From assembly GCF_016424485.1 (NCBI RefSeq), contig NZ_JAELUP010000097.1, forward strand, positions 56,891-120,890: 64,000 bases of DNA, written 5' to 3'. Position 1 is the stretch's first letter, and each line of letters starts with the position of its first letter. The DNA comes from Paenibacillus roseus. Its GTDB lineage: Bacteria > Bacillota > Bacilli > Paenibacillales > Paenibacillaceae. Below, one piece after another: positions 1-8,763 of the stretch. The position numbers were made by a program, and so were the translations under genes. Under the pieces are notes generated by a model that was not told where the DNA came from, searched no databases, and saw only the letters and a program-made list of their open reading frames with translations.

Positions 1-914
1 CCAAGCGCTAATTCGATCATATGGCTCCCCGCCATATCTCCCATTAGCCTCGGATTGATTTCAAGTATTTTTACAGCGCCATTATGTACTCTGCATTCGG
101 TGTGAATGACGCCACAATCAATATTTAATTCTTTAAGCGCCAAGGAAACTTCTTGAAATAAATGTTCGGTTTGCTCCGTCCGCACAGGGAAGAACACTCC
201 TTCTTCGACAAAAAAACCGCGGTCCACACCCGTCAATACTTTTCCGGTTACCCCGATGCATTGAATGGCTTGCTTTTTATGCTGCACCGTTTCAACGCTA
301 TATTCTTCGCCTTCTATAAATTGCTCAAGCAGTACCCCTTCAGCATACCGTTGGCCTGATGAATTAACTGCCCATGCCTGAGATTCCTTGATATAATCCG
401 CAAGTTCCTGTTCATCATTAATCAAGTTGACATTCAAACTATCATTGCCATCCTGCGGCTTGGCGATCAGTGGGTAACCATGCCTTTCAGCAAAATGCCT
501 GGCCTCTTCGATGGATTGCACCAATGCAAATGCAGGATTTAAATGAGGGCAACTCTCCTGTAATCGCAATCTCATCAAATATTTGTTTCTTGCACTCCTC
601 GCATCCTTGTACGGAATGGATATTAACCCTAAAATTTCGGCCGCATAGGACGCCTGAGGCACGTAAAAATCAGCCGTTGTCGTAATGCCCTCAATCGCTT
701 TGGCTTCATGAAGCTCTTTGATTCCTTTCCCTAGCGCATCAAGGTCATTCGTATCGCATACGAAGAGCGCCGTTGAGCCGATATTAGCGGACGCATATCG
801 TTTGGGATCTTTTGCAACTAGAGTAACCTGGTATCCTTGCTCTAACGCATATTGAATTGCTTTTTCGCCTGCTCCCGTCATACTCATCTCAACAAATACA
901 ATATGCTTGCTCAT
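1..914 (-). CDS. ATP-grasp ligase, 3' end cut by window
   Basis: ATP-grasp superfamily enzyme of the carboxylate-amine ligase kind, which joins an acyl phosphate to an amine (amino acid ligases and carbamoyl-phosphate synthase-like proteins are relatives). About 304 residues are visible, starting MSKHIVFVEMSMTGAG, a Rossmann-like first domain. Family marks further on are the lysine strand YPLIAKPQDGNDS, the adenine-side EQFIEGEEYSVE, and the metal-binding EINPRLMGD near the window edge. The ATG overlaps the stop of the upstream MFS gene as ATGA, so the two are translationally coupled. With the radical SAM protein and exporter upstream it probably belongs to a small peptide or amino-acid-derived product pathway. 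The substrate is not known, and the C-terminus lies outside the window. Confidence 0.85.
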   Translation of the reverse strand, partial: MSKHIVFVEMSMTGAGEKAIQYALEQGYQVTLVAKDPKRYASANIGSTALFVCDTNDLDALGKGIKELHEAKAIEGITTTADFYVPQASYAAEILGLISIPYKDARSARNKYLMRLRLQESCPHLNPAFALVQSIEEARHFAERHGYPLIAKPQDGNDSLNVNLINDEQELADYIKESQAWAVNSSGQRYAEGVLLEQFIEGEEYSVETVQHKKQAIQCIGVTGKVLTGVDRGFFVEEGVFFPVRTEQTEHLFQEVSLALKELNIDCGVIHTECRVHNGAVKILEINPRLMGDMAGSHMIELAL

Positions 915-2173
915 ACACTCACATCCTGCTCTTGTAGTTTTGTATTCCCGAAATATAATACTTGGAAAGCTTTAATACTTACTAGAATTAGAATCACGCC
1001 AGAAAACAAGATCGCCCAATTTACGGTTAGAGAGGTGACGTCCAGTGCTATTCCCGCCAGTCCGGAACCGATAATTAACGCTGCACGAGAAAGTATGGAT
1101 TCAAAGGCAAAGACATGTATAAGCTCTTCTTGGCGGCTATTCTTCTGCAGGAGAGTCCGAATTGCAATGCTGTAAAACATATTGAAAATCCCGATCAGAG
1201 CTACAAAAAGGAAAGTTAGCCATATGGATTTATTAAAACCTAGCAGCACCATTGCGACTCCCATGCCCAAGTAACCGATAGGACCCAAGGTTTTATCCGA
1301 TAATTTGATTATGTTGATCGACAACAGAATTCCTGCAGTTGTAGCGGCGAATGCAAGTATCATCTCAGAATGCCCGGCCACTATCGAACTCGCACCCAGA
1401 TAGTTAATGCAATATACAACAAATAATGACATGAATATTCCAAACGCCAACCCTGCCAATGCTTCGCCATAGACAAGAAATGACAGTAAACGATGCTTGT
1501 TGATGAATTTGGCGGTGCTCCAGAATGATGTTTTGACTTGTGGCGTGAGCGGCTCATCTTTATTTGCAGCGTTGTGTGTTTTTAATAGATACAGAGCAAT
1601 TCCTGCCAGCAGGAAAGGGATGGAGTCGAGAAGGAAAATCAAATGCAGAGGCAAATAGAAAAACGCGTATCCGCCGATCCCAAATCCGATTGCATACGCC
1701 GCCGATTCAAATGTGCGATCCAGGGAATTAAACTTTTGAAGGGATTCCTTATCCACAATATAAGTGATGAATTCCATACGAGTAGGGCGGAAAAGGGTTG
1801 AAAAAATATTAAACAAGAAAATCATCAGATAGACTAGAATCATTGAATAATCGAGATAAATGAACAGGCTGACGATCATAAGGATAAAAAATCGAACGAT
1901 ATCATAGACAATAATGAGGGTTCTGGCTTGAAAGTATCTCCTCATTAGTCCCGAAAGAAAACTTAAAAAAACGGGCACCTGCGTAAGGATAAAAACCAGA
2001 CTCACTTGAAAAATAGAACCCGTTCTTTCAAGAATCATTAACGGGAGTACCATCAATAGAAGACTATCGCCTGCTATTGAAATACTTTGGGAACTAATGA
2101 TTAGCCAAGCTTTCCGACTGTTGTGAATACGGCTCACCTTCTCTTTAAATAAATTTAACAATAGAGAGAACAA
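911..2173 (-). CDS. MFS exporter of the radical SAM cluster
   Basis: Predicted 12-helix major facilitator superfamily permease of 420 residues. The MFS-like loop FLSGLMRRYFQ appears after the second helix, and hydrophobic segments follow to the C-terminus. It lies between a radical SAM gene (34 bases upstream) and an ATP-grasp ligase (ATGA overlap), so export of the product those enzymes make is the natural inference. The start is uncertain. The first in-frame start is TTG with only a weak purine-rich upstream site, and it sits in the loop of a 16-bp inverted repeat. A GTG at residue 13 (VSRIHNSRK) is an alternative. Confidence 0.8.
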   Translation of the reverse strand: MFSLLLNLFKEKVSRIHNSRKAWLIISSQSISIAGDSLLLMVLPLMILERTGSIFQVSLVFILTQVPVFLSFLSGLMRRYFQARTLIIVYDIVRFFILMIVSLFIYLDYSMILVYLMIFLFNIFSTLFRPTRMEFITYIVDKESLQKFNSLDRTFESAAYAIGFGIGGYAFFYLPLHLIFLLDSIPFLLAGIALYLLKTHNAANKDEPLTPQVKTSFWSTAKFINKHRLLSFLVYGEALAGLAFGIFMSLFVVYCINYLGASSIVAGHSEMILAFAATTAGILLSINIIKLSDKTLGPIGYLGMGVAMVLLGFNKSIWLTFLFVALIGIFNMFYSIAIRTLLQKNSRQEELIHVFAFESILSRAALIIGSGLAGIALDVTSLTVNWAILFSGVILILVSIKAFQVLYFGNTKLQEQDVSV

Positions 2174-2197
2174 TGTGCGTATCTCTCTATTGTTAAA
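2154..2197. repeat. 16-bp perfect inverted repeat at the radical SAM/MFS junction
   Basis: TTTAACAATAGAGAGA (2154-2169) is exactly complementary to 2182-2197, with a 12-base loop. On the minus strand the loop contains the candidate TTG start of the MFS gene, and the 3' arm is followed by an AT-rich TTTATTT stretch. It may act as an attenuator between the two genes or as a hairpin that controls initiation of the MFS gene. Confidence 0.7.
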
Positions 2198-2207
2198 TTT
2201 TCTCTAT

Positions 2208-3359
2208 TTAAGAAATGGACGCTTTAGACGGATTTTCCCGTTCTCTTAACCCATCCACTATGATGTTGTCTTGCTCATTCAAGGCTTCCCACACATGGTA
2301 CTCCTCCAGCTTACGGTCAAACCCTTTTAACTCCGTATCTACCCAGACACGCTCGCGAACGGCGCAGTGACCATCCTGTTCATGCTGGCGCAAGTGCGTA
2401 GCATATTTGGCGTTCCAAATCTCCTGTAATGAATGGATATTCGTATGGCCCAGGAATCGGCCCAACCCATTGCAATCGTAAGCCTCTCCATATAAATTGA
2501 CGAAAAGACCGACGTTGACTTGACGACAACGATAACCGCCAGCCATAGGCAGTATCGGGTCATATTCAAGGCCAAACTCTTCCCGATCGATTTGAGCCAA
2601 ACGTTCGACAAAAGAATTCGCTCTGTCTCTTTCAAAAAGTTTGGATTTATTATCTGCAATGCCTTCCGGGATCAGTGTCACAATATAATTATGGACATTA
2701 TTCCTTCTGCACCACCGGAAAATGTTTTCTATATCTGTTAAATCCTCATTCTTAGGCGTAATGACCATATCTATCGCAAGGCGAGTAGGCACTGTGTTGC
2801 TAAATCCCTTAGCCACAAGTTTTTGCAAAATTGTCTCCACGTAGGCGCCATAACCTTTTACTTTCACGATATTGTCATTGATTTCAGGACTGGATGAATT
2901 GTATTTCAAGAAAATGGTTGCGCCCAGATCATATAGTCGATCAATCGATTCATCATCAAGATGCCATCCGGAAGTGAAAATTACCGGCGTCATTCCGTTG
3001 TGATGAACAAATTCTATAACTTCCCAAAAGCCTTCATCAATCATCGGCTCTCCCGAACCTGGGAATTCGACAGTACGAGCACCCAGAGCTTTCGCTTGGA
3101 GAATCAGATTTTTTCTGTCCTGTGTATCCAGTTTCTTGCGTGTGCCTTGATTGAAGCGATCCGGTGTTCGATCACAATAATAGCAGTGAAGCTGACAATC
3201 GCTCGTAAAGTCCAGGTCCAGAAGCAACATTTTGTTATTTTGTTTGGCCTCTTCAACTTCATCTTTTGCAAAATCAATACCATACGCCCATAAGTTTTCA
3301 ATCTTATCGCGCGCTTTGACCAGGTGATCGTCATTTTCTAAATAATCCTTGAGTTTCAT
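2208..3359 (-). CDS. Radical SAM protein with single auxiliary-cluster (twitch-like) C-terminus
   Basis: A 383-residue radical S-adenosylmethionine enzyme. The cluster-binding CxxxCxxC is CQLHCYYC (Cys55, Cys59, Cys62), followed by the GSGEP glycine-rich SAM-binding strand. The C-terminal part has Cys in GGYRCRQVN, AYDCNG and DGHCAVR with the SPASM-like HSLQEIWN segment. That is too few cysteines for a full SPASM domain, so a twitch-type single auxiliary cluster fits better. The start was chosen at MKLKDYLEND because AAGGGAGG lies 10 bases upstream. The frame stays open further upstream without a comparable site. It heads an operon with MFS and ATP-grasp genes. Family members modify peptides or small molecules; which applies here is not known. 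Confidence 0.88.
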   Translation of the reverse strand: MKLKDYLENDDHLVKARDKIENLWAYGIDFAKDEVEEAKQNNKMLLLDLDFTSDCQLHCYYCDRTPDRFNQGTRKKLDTQDRKNLILQAKALGARTVEFPGSGEPMIDEGFWEVIEFVHHNGMTPVIFTSGWHLDDESIDRLYDLGATIFLKYNSSSPEINDNIVKVKGYGAYVETILQKLVAKGFSNTVPTRLAIDMVITPKNEDLTDIENIFRWCRRNNVHNYIVTLIPEGIADNKSKLFERDRANSFVERLAQIDREEFGLEYDPILPMAGGYRCRQVNVGLFVNLYGEAYDCNGLGRFLGHTNIHSLQEIWNAKYATHLRQHEQDGHCAVRERVWVDTELKGFDRKLEEYHVWEALNEQDNIIVDGLRERENPSKASIS

Positions 3360-3388
3360 TAAAATGTATCCTCCCTTATAAATGATTG

Positions 3389-3433
3389 TTATATCGTCAG
3401 ATATATAGAATCGACAACGACCTCGCTTGCCAA
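3389..3433 (-). CDS. Possible 14-residue peptide ORF before the radical SAM gene
   Basis: Speculative. A TTG-initiated frame encodes MASEVVVDSIYLTI and ends 30 bases before the radical SAM start. It is preceded by GGGGGAGAGGAG, a good ribosome binding site 4-7 bases from the TTG. Radical SAM enzymes next to an ATP-grasp ligase and an exporter often act on short ribosomal peptides, and the peptide carries residues such enzymes modify (Tyr, Ser, Thr, Asp, Val). It could equally be a leader peptide or chance. Confidence 0.25.
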   Translation of the reverse strand: MASEVVVDSIYLTI

Positions 3434-3849
3434 TGCTCCTCTCCCCCTTGTGAAGATGCCCTCTATCAATACGAGCCACCTACCCCGAATTTCCTTTGTT
3501 ACGCAAGGGTTCGCGGCCGCGTCGGTTCACTAAAAACGGCCAACCTTATAACGTGAATCTCCAGTTTTCCGCTGCTATGTATGTCATCGATGGGAGTTTG
3601 CTATAGGCAGTAACATAACCTCAGAATCTTTAGAAGATTCAAATCACCCAATCTTTTTTCTAATTTTGGTTTTAAAACCCATTTCGAGTATAAATATATC
3701 ATTTTATATATAAAATATCAACATACATTGCCAATGATGCTTTCGTATGAGAGCAACAATTTTGTGTCCAAATCACAATCTGTGCTTACCTCTAGCGAGG
3801 AGGAGGATGCATAAAAATAGTTAGGCAGCCTTGTTCTCCTCTCGCCATG
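3434..3849. other. Intergenic region between the radical SAM operon and ars terminator
   Basis: No convincing gene is visible. The minus strand holds the likely transcription start region of the radical SAM operon. Two further tiny ATG frames (10 and 13 codons, 3559-3639) lack ribosome binding sites. The stretch 3660-3730 is very AT-rich and is a plausible promoter zone, but no clear -35/-10 pair can be named. Confidence 0.5.
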
Positions 3850-3907
3850 AAAAAGCTCCCCTTACAGCAACAGGTTTTATCCTTACCTGTTTACCGTAGG
3901 GGGAGCA
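3850..3907 (-). terminator. Terminator of the ars operon
   Basis: On the minus strand GCTCCCCCTAC pairs with GTAAGGGGAGC, with an inner AACAGGT/ACCTGTT stem, followed by TTTTT. It lies 36 bases after the arsC stop. Confidence 0.8.
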
Positions 3908-3930
3908 TTTCAATCTCTATCTATGGATTG

Positions 3931-3959
3931 TTCCGATCGCTGTTAAAGCCCGATTCCTT
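3931..3959. repeat. Dispersed 29-bp repeat, copy 1
   Basis: TTCCGATCGCTGTTAAAGCC and the following CGATTCCTT match 13146-13174 at 28 of 29 positions. The copy spans the arsC stop codon, so the last codons of arsC come from the repeat. Confidence 0.8.
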
Positions 3960-4437
3960 TATATGACGAACACTTTCGTTTTCTCCACAATTCCTCTGCC
4001 CCTTCGCTGCTATCTCCTCGCTGGCAAACGAATTCCTTAATACGATTCTTAATCGAATCACGCACTTCACGGAATGTAGCTGTAATCTCTTCCTCAGTAC
4101 CTGTTGCCTTTGCAGGATCTTCAAATCCCCAATGCCATTTCACCACATTCTTATTGGAAATGACAGGGCAATGCTCGTCTGCATGACCGCAGAGTGTAAT
4201 TACATAGTCAGCACGGTTCAAGATTTCCGGGTCAATGACATCCGACGTATGACCGCTAATATCGATGCCTGCCTCTTTCATTGTTGCGACCGCTCTCGGG
4301 TTTAACCCGTGAGCTTCAAGTCCTGCGCTTTTAACTTCAAATTCGTCTCCACCCAGCGCTTTCAAAAAGCCGTCCGCAATTTGACTCCGGCAAGAATTCC
4401 CCGTGCATAAGAAGTAAACGAGCGGTTTTTTTTCCAT
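3943..4437 (-). CDS. arsC: Arsenate reductase, thioredoxin-coupled type
   Basis: Reduces arsenate to arsenite using a low-molecular-weight phosphatase fold. The N-terminal loop FLCTGNSCRSQ carries the nucleophilic Cys11 and the anion-binding loop. The two partner cysteines of the disulfide relay are in VITLCGHADEHCP. The body matches Bacillus ArsC (about 139 residues), but this protein has 164. After IKEFVC it continues with an unusual basic tail ending KCSSYKGIGL, whose last codons lie in a dispersed repeat also found at 13.15 kb. That suggests the natural stop was lost by insertion or rearrangement. It follows arsB by 24 bases and has a good AAGGAG site. Confidence 0.93.
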   Translation of the reverse strand: MEKKPLVYFLCTGNSCRSQIADGFLKALGGDEFEVKSAGLEAHGLNPRAVATMKEAGIDISGHTSDVIDPEILNRADYVITLCGHADEHCPVISNKNVVKWHWGFEDPAKATGTEEEITATFREVRDSIKNRIKEFVCQRGDSSEGAEELWRKRKCSSYKGIGL

Positions 4438-4461
4438 GAGTGATTTCTCCTTGGTTTAGGT

Positions 4462-5880
4462 TTAGATGGATGAATGAAAGGCATTGTTCTTGCTTAACTT
4501 TTTATATTGAACCTTAATAAATACAAACAAAGCTATACCCACTATGACTAAAATAGCTGCAATGATGACCCAAATGTTTAGGGATACCCCATCGATTGCC
4601 AGCAACCATAGATACAAACCAACAAGTGTAATGAAAAGGGTCGGAACGGTCAACAAAATACCAATTTTAAAGTAATAACCCCAGCCAATTTTGACTCCTT
4701 TTTGGGACAGTACGTGAAGCCATAGCAAAGTTGCCAGAGAGCCGATTGGAGTAATTTTCGGTCCTAAATCAGACCCAATTACATTGGCATACACTAGAGA
4801 TTCGCGAATGATGCCTTCGGTAGCCGTACCTTTAATCGCCAAAGCGTCAATCATAACCGTTGGCATGTTATTCATGATGGATGATAGTATAGCGGCAATA
4901 AAACCAGCCCCAACAGTCGATATAAATAACCCTTGTTCACTTGCCCATTGGAACACTTTTCCTAACTCGTCTGTAAGTCCAACATTTCGCAGCCCATAAA
5001 CGACGACATACATGCCGATCGAAAAAACGACAACTGCCCAGGGTGCGCCCTTTACCAACTTCCATGTATGAATCGCATGACTTTGTCTTGCAAAGAAAAG
5101 AAACACCATGGCCGCCACTCCGGCAATAACGGAAACGGGAAGCTGAATCACTTCACTAAACATATAGGCGATTAATAATATACCGAGAACCACCCAGGAA
5201 AGGCGGAACAAACGCATATCTTTAATCACGCTCTCCGGTTGCTTTAATTGCTTCAGATCGTAATTTACGGGGATACTTCTACGAAAATATATAAACAAAA
5301 CCAGCAAGCTAGCCGCGATCGAGAACAGGGTTGGTACAATCATCCGACTGGCATATTCCACAAATGTTATTTCGAAAAAGTCCGAAGACACAATGTTCAC
5401 GAGATTGCTTACCACCAAAGGCAATGAAGCAGTATCCGATATAAAGCCGCTCGCCATGATGAATGGAAGTATCATTCGGTCATCGAACTTCAAAGCCCGT
5501 ACCATTGCCAGGACAATAGGGGTTAGAATCAAAGCTGCTCCATCGTTTGCAAACAATGCCGCTACAACCGCTCCAAGCAGAATGACATATACATACATCA
5601 GCCTGCCATTCCCTCCGGCAAACCTTGCCATATGAAGGGCCGCCCATTCAAAAAATCCAATTTCGTCCAATATTAATGAGATCAAAATAATGGCTACAAA
5701 CGTAAGCGTTGCGTTCCAAACCATCTGAGTAACATCCCAGACGTCGGCAAAACTCACAACACCAAAGATTAAAGCAATAAGCGCGCCAGCCGCTGCAGCC
5801 CAACCAATACTGAGCCCCTTAGGCTGCCAGATGACGAAAACCAATGTCACCAGGAAAATAATCGTTGCAATGACGAGCAT
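4462..5880 (-). CDS. arsB: Arsenite efflux permease ArsB
   Basis: Polytopic ArsB/NhaD-type (ion transporter superfamily) permease of 472 residues that exports arsenite or antimonite across the membrane. It starts with MLVIATIIFLVTLVFVIWQP and has about 11-12 hydrophobic segments. The family signatures LFANDGAALILTPIV and SSIMNNMPTVM (the two half-helix NDGA/NNMP motifs) are both present. AGGAGG lies 4 bases before the ATG. It is first in an arsB-arsC operon. No arsR or arsD is found next to it, which is unusual for this operon. Confidence 0.93.
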   Translation of the reverse strand: MLVIATIIFLVTLVFVIWQPKGLSIGWAAAAGALIALIFGVVSFADVWDVTQMVWNATLTFVAIILISLILDEIGFFEWAALHMARFAGGNGRLMYVYVILLGAVVAALFANDGAALILTPIVLAMVRALKFDDRMILPFIMASGFISDTASLPLVVSNLVNIVSSDFFEITFVEYASRMIVPTLFSIAASLLVLFIYFRRSIPVNYDLKQLKQPESVIKDMRLFRLSWVVLGILLIAYMFSEVIQLPVSVIAGVAAMVFLFFARQSHAIHTWKLVKGAPWAVVVFSIGMYVVVYGLRNVGLTDELGKVFQWASEQGLFISTVGAGFIAAILSSIMNNMPTVMIDALAIKGTATEGIIRESLVYANVIGSDLGPKITPIGSLATLLWLHVLSQKGVKIGWGYYFKIGILLTVPTLFITLVGLYLWLLAIDGVSLNIWVIIAAILVIVGIALFVFIKVQYKKLSKNNAFHSSI

Positions 5881-6395
5881 AATACCTCCTAGTTAGCTGC
5901 AGTCTTACTTAAACAGTGATACCTATTATTAACCTGGTTTTATCCGAAAGCAGCTTCAGACATTTAGATAAATCATCGATTTTATCCAATCAACTACACT
6001 CCTTTCCAACTCAGTCGTATTTATCATATAATAATTTGATTATATATGAATTCGATTATATAAGTAAAGGTTTATATTATTATTTGTTTATAAGAAATAA
6101 TAATTCGAATCTGCTCGGTTCATACTTAGCTGGATTACCGGGCGCTCTGTTAATGCCCATTCCATACTATCCATTTTAAGTACGTGGTATTATAAATTAA
6201 AATCGATTTGAGAATAGAAAGTCAATTTATAAGATCAATATATTTAAAGTAACCCTATCTCGGATCATTGAATAATAACATATTTTTCAGTAGTCTAGTC
6301 TCTCGATATTCTATCGCGTAGTTACCAGAGAAATTGGTCTGAGGAATATGAACTACATAGTATATTGATTACAAAAAACTACGGTGGTGAATTAA
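5881..6395. other. AT-rich upstream region of arsB
   Basis: No gene is supported. The only long frame, on the plus strand, has no ribosome binding site and no recognisable features. The minus strand must carry the arsB promoter; the direct repeats at 6033-6061 are the best operator candidate. Nothing can be named in 6180-6390. Confidence 0.5.
6033..6061 (-). promoter_or_regulatory. Candidate ArsR-type operator: two 13-bp direct repeats
   Basis: AATTTGATTATAT (6033-6045) and AATTCGATTATAT (6049-6061) differ at one base and are spaced 16 bp. They lie about 150 bp upstream of arsB in the AT-rich zone where its promoter should be. ArsR-family sites contain ATCAA/TTGAA-like half sites, which resemble these. 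Operator function is inferred. Confidence 0.35.
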
Positions 6396-7033
6396 ATGTT
6401 TTTTGGTCAAGCCCGCTTTTGAAATAAAGGTAGAGTGGGGACAGAGGGGCGCGAGCCGCTTCCGAACGTGGCGATATCGTAATCATCGTTGATGTCCTTA
6501 GCTTTTCTTCTACTGTTGTGACAGCCATTGATTATGGGGCAGAGATTTATCCATACCCTCCACCTATAAACGAAAGCGCTAAAGCATTTGCAGAGACAAT
6601 CGGGGCAAACATCGTTTGGGGAAGAGCAGAGTCAATAAAATACGGAGGTCATTCGTTGTCACCTATGTCAGCTACTGCCAATAAAGCTAACCTCTTGCGG
6701 GCTGAACTAGGCACAAATATTACCGTAGTATCATGTGGAGAGAAATGGCCGGATGCGTTAAAAAATGAAGATAAGTTGCGTCCAAGTATTGAAGACTACT
6801 TAGGTGCAGGAATTATTCTATCAAAATTAACTGGGAGCAAGTCCCCCGAAGCGGAAGTCTGCATTGGTGCATACGAATATTCGAAAAATAAAATAAGCGA
6901 ACTTATATGGGACTCGGCGAGTGGTCGTGAATTACGCGAACGTGGGTACGAGCAAGACGTCATTCATTGCTCCCAAGTGGATATAACAACAGTCGTTCCA
7001 ATTCTTCATGAAAACAAGTTTATTCGTTTATAA
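6396..7033 (+). pseudogene. 2-phosphosulfolactate phosphatase-like gene with two 5' frameshifts
   Basis: Resembles the ComB-like family (PF04029-type) of 2-phosphosulfolactate phosphatases. An ATG at 6396 with an upstream GGTGGTG site starts MFFGQARF and then meets a stop. Shifting frame in the TTTT run near 6417-6420 gives FEIKVEWGQRGA. A second shift in the GGGG run near 6447 gives ARAASERGDIVIIVDVLSFS, continuing without a break to the stop at 7033. These pieces form one continuous family N-terminus, so the gene is broken by two single-base indels in homopolymers. Decay or sequencing error are both possible. The intact remainder (about 171 codons from a GTG at 6518) ends HENKFIRL. Confidence 0.7.
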
Positions 7034-7473
7034 AAAAGGTGGCCGCCACCTCTCTTTACTATATGTGCCACTACATTTCCGATTTATAATCCTTCGGGAC
7101 GGAAAACTGGTTTGATAAAGCACTTCCGTTTCTCATATTGGGTTTGCAAAACCAATTATGATATTCAACAGACAAAATCGCTTCCTAAATTGCTAGACTA
7201 GACGACAAGGAGGATTAACTTATTCCCCAAAAAATCGTCTATTGACAATGGGAAGTATTAGATTGCTATTACGGATATTTACTTTTCGTCAGCATAGAAA
7301 AAACCTGATAGACCAAAGGTTTTGGTTTATCAGGCAACTATAAATTGTCTCACACATATGCGATCTTTTATCTCAAATTTATTGTAATCAATCTCAACAA
7401 TAATCATTACTTACAAAATATGCGACTCCTATGAACCGCAATCACAAATACCATTCTGCTTTGTTCGTTCCAC
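7034..7473. other. Intergenic region, convergent genes
   Basis: Holds a short stem AGGTGG-CCG-CCACCT at 7037-7051, a weak possible terminator for the upstream plus-strand gene, and the strong minus-strand terminator at 7297-7335. Nothing else is recognised. Confidence 0.5.
7297..7335 (-). terminator. Terminator of the ABC/GntR operon
   Basis: On the minus strand CCTGATAAACCAAAA pairs with TTTGGTCTATCAGG, followed by TTTTTT. Confidence 0.75.
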
Positions 7474-8763
7474 TCACACCTTGTAAGCCTTCATCGCTTT
7501 ACGAAGCTCCTTGAACGTCGGACGCTTGCCGTACATAAGTACGCCGGTGCGATAGATTTTAGCGGAAATCCAACCGAGCACGAATATAGCGGCAGCAAGC
7601 AGAGCGAGCGACAGTACAATCTCCCACCAGGCCGGGGTAGTCAATCCTATGCGCAGGAACATCGCAAACGGCGAGAAGAACGGAATGAATGATGCCGTCT
7701 TAATCAACATCGAATCCGGAGACGACATGCCGAAGATTCCAATATAAAATCCAGCCAGCGCGAGCATGGTAATCGGCATCATTGCTTGCGCCAAATCTTC
7801 AGTACGGCTCACCATTGAACCAACAGCCGCGCACAGCGTCGAATACAGGAAGTAACCCGTCAAATAAAAAACCAGTGCGTACACATACAATAGCGGATCG
7901 ATATCTCCAAGGTTCAAATTCCAGCCTGCCAGCAGATCCTTATTGTGCGGCAGCGAAACATTGATCAAGAATACCAGAATATAAACGACAATTTGCAGAA
8001 GTCCCACCAGAGACATGCCTGTAATTTTCCCGAACATCTGCTTTAGCGGCGCTACACTGGTAACCAGAATTTCCATGACACGCGAGCTTTTCTCGGCCGT
8101 AATTTCTGTTGCAATCAACTGGCTCGTTATGAAAATCCCCATGAAAAGCACAATAATCATCGCGTATACAAAGCCCATCGCAAGTCCCTGCTGCTCCACT
8201 GTCTTGCCTGTTCCCGTATTATCCATAACCGAGATTTGTGCGGCTTCAATTTGAACCGGCATTAACAACAGATTTTTTTGCGCATCGGACAGTTGTGCAT
8301 CCTTAATGACATAATCGACTTTAACTGCTTGAAGCCCGGTTCTCAGAGTGCGAGTGACACTCGATTCCATCAAGCTCTCCGATTTGTAAGTCACCTTCGG
8401 AAAGCCTGCTGCGGCATCTTCTTCAAGTAGAATGTATCCGCTGATTTCTCCATCCTTAATGCCTTGCTTCAATACCTGCTCATTGCCTTCCTGCGAGCCT
8501 TGGTCCGGGTATGAAACCAGATGAATATTCGTTCCTTCATTCGTGTCGAAATAAGTTTTGAGCGGTTCCGTCACTTCGGGAAGATTGGACAATGTATAGC
8601 CCACCTTGGTTGCCCCGCCCTCCGATTTGAATTGAGAAATGATATAAGGCAGATTGACTCCGATACTCAGAATTACAGCAATAATGATCGTAGTCACAAT
8701 AAAAGATTTGGTCTTCATTTTGTTGCGTAATGTAAAACTGACAACTGCCATAAAATTATTCAT
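7474..8763 (-). CDS. ABC-2 type permease (NatB-like)
   Basis: Membrane subunit of an ABC-2 exporter, 429 residues, similar in layout to NatB of Bacillus: one N-terminal helix (about residues 17-38), a large external domain to about residue 200, then five or six helices in the C-terminal half, including ATEITAEKSSRVMEILVTSV just after the second helix. ATG at 8763 (MNNFMAVVSF) is preferred to a GTG nine bases upstream because it has GGTGAG at a suitable distance. It overlaps the ATPase gene by 8 bases, so the two work together. NatAB exports sodium in B. subtilis; the substrate here is not shown. Confidence 0.85.
   Translation of the reverse strand: MNNFMAVVSFTLRNKMKTKSFIVTTIIIAVILSIGVNLPYIISQFKSEGGATKVGYTLSNLPEVTEPLKTYFDTNEGTNIHLVSYPDQGSQEGNEQVLKQGIKDGEISGYILLEEDAAAGFPKVTYKSESLMESSVTRTLRTGLQAVKVDYVIKDAQLSDAQKNLLLMPVQIEAAQISVMDNTGTGKTVEQQGLAMGFVYAMIIVLFMGIFITSQLIATEITAEKSSRVMEILVTSVAPLKQMFGKITGMSLVGLLQIVVYILVFLINVSLPHNKDLLAGWNLNLGDIDPLLYVYALVFYLTGYFLYSTLCAAVGSMVSRTEDLAQAMMPITMLALAGFYIGIFGMSSPDSMLIKTASFIPFFSPFAMFLRIGLTTPAWWEIVLSLALLAAAIFVLGWISAKIYRTGVLMYGKRPTFKELRKAMKAYKV

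Noticed and set aside
5916..6179. 87-codon plus-strand frame upstream of arsB
   Set aside because: No ribosome binding site, AT-rich composition, and it overlaps the likely arsB promoter and its direct repeats.
6421..6480. GC-rich string resembling the dispersed repeat
   Set aside because: Only short matches to the 3.93/13.15 kb repeat; it is coding sequence of the frameshifted phosphatase-like gene.
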